Shown here piece after piece: positions 63,691-64,000 of a stretch of 64,000 bases of DNA. The DNA comes from Gracilimonas sp. GTDB taxonomy: Bacteria; Bacteroidota; Rhodothermia; Balneolales; Balneolaceae. The stretch lies in NCBI RefSeq assembly GCF_040218225.1, contig NZ_JAVJQO010000008.1, positions 1-64,000 on the forward strand. The letters are read 5' to 3'. The stretch's first letter is position 1. Every line of letters begins with the position of its first letter. The position numbers and the translations under genes were made by a program. A model generated the notes under the pieces. That model saw only the letters and a list, made by a program, of their open reading frames with translations, was not told where the DNA came from and made no database searches.

Positions 63691-64000
63691 ATGAGCAAAT
63701 CAATTACATACACAATTTTGTTGCTAAGCCTGTTTCTGGTTAGCTGTGGTGGTCACTCTGATGAAACTATGAGCTCCAATAATATTACAGCTAAGGAAAT
63801 ACTGGCTGACCCTATCAACTTTCCGGCCATTTCATATAGTGGCTATCGGGAAATCACCCGAGACAGTGTGCCGACCATACCTCAACTCAAAGAGGATATG
63901 ATGATTCTCTCGGCGATGGGAATAAAGATTGTCAGGACCTATAACGTCTACCTTGATGCGGTACCCAGGCTGCTTCAAGCAATCCGGGAGCTGAAGGATG
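63691..64000 (+). CDS. GH17-type beta-1,3-glucanase lipoprotein (5' part)
   Basis: Cut by the window end after about 103 codons. Lipobox FLVSC with Cys19, then a short linker. The visible part, FPAISYSGYREITRDSVPTI and AMGIKIVRTYNVYLDAV, is the opening strand and first helix of a GH17 TIM barrel (bacterial GH17 enzymes start with a very similar SYSGYRE block). The catalytic glutamates would lie beyond the window. Enzymes of this family cleave or transfer beta-1,3-glucan chains. It lies 17 nt after the phosphorylase gene, so is co-transcribed. Confidence 0.75.
   Translation, partial: MSKSITYTILLLSLFLVSCGGHSDETMSSNNITAKEILADPINFPAISYSGYREITRDSVPTIPQLKEDMMILSAMGIKIVRTYNVYLDAVPRLLQAIRELKD

Noticed and set aside
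1-64000. CRISPR array, prophage or full insertion sequence
   Set aside because: No regularly spaced short repeats, no cas, phage structural or transposase genes were found. The repeats present are palindromic, attC-like or single pairs.

Overview
The window looks like a chromosomal segment of a marine or saline member of the Balneolota (a Gracilimonas/Balneola-like bacterium). The reasons are a Por-secretion (T9SS type A) C-terminal tail of the form NLGQNYPNPFNPST on the protein at 3736-7242, TAnnTTTG-type -7 promoter elements, few Shine-Dalgarno sites, many signal-peptidase-II lipoproteins, and a laminarin-utilisation locus. This assignment is inference from sequence style only; the window has no rRNA or other marker gene.

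Layout. (1) 1-1.5 kb: a cluster of integron-type gene cassettes, with two attC-like sites and two small membrane-protein genes. (2) 1.5-10.99 kb: a TIGR02206 membrane protein, a lipoprotein, a giant secreted protein (propeller, papain-like triad, T9SS tail), a LytTR regulator, an exported intradiol dioxygenase plus YceI pair, and an alpha/beta hydrolase. (3) 10.99-22.5 kb, minus strand: TrkA/TrkH potassium uptake, and upstream of it a tightly coupled sensor kinase / FecR-like / 11-PKD-repeat operon. (4) 22.6-28.9 kb: a small winged-helix protein, a zinc metalloprotease lipoprotein, alanine dehydrogenase, a DUF559 gene enclosed by two long direct repeats, and a YdjM-like membrane protein. (5) 28.9-30.9 kb: a second cassette cluster (two attC sites and a truncated third; small membrane proteins; a Phd/YefM-RelE/ParE toxin-antitoxin pair) buried among palindromic repeats. 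(6) 30.9-47.4 kb: a LolC/E-type permease, LysS, an envelope lipoprotein/DUF5723 pair, NAD salvage (PncB, PncA) with a DAO oxidoreductase, a three-lipoprotein operon (COG3014, LPP20, LpoB types), an Ig-like lipoprotein and MscS. (7) 47.4-54.3 kb: fused acyl-CoA mutase IcmF, a thioredoxin-like exported protein with a CxxS site, a 30-residue-repeat membrane protein, and TfoX-N. (8) 54.3-64 kb: a beta-1,3-glucan (laminarin) locus with a glycosidase apparently fused to an outer-membrane beta-barrel, a glycan-binding lipoprotein, a GH16 lipoprotein, a GH149-type phosphorylase and the start of a GH17 lipoprotein. It is preceded by a perfect 20-bp LacI-type palindrome.

How genes work together. In the glucan locus, surface glycosidases (GH16, GH17, barrel-fused enzyme) and the binding lipoprotein would cut and hold laminarin, and the predicted cytoplasmic GH149 enzyme would phosphorolyse imported oligosaccharides; no SusC/SusD pair lies inside the window. 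The two cassette clusters carry the same attC family and have cassette-specific 7-8-nt complementary ends, yet no integrase gene is present, so they fit the CALIN (clusters of attC lacking an integrase) concept. The kinase/FecR/PKD operon reads like an envelope-spanning sensory system, but its signal and its response regulator are not visible here.
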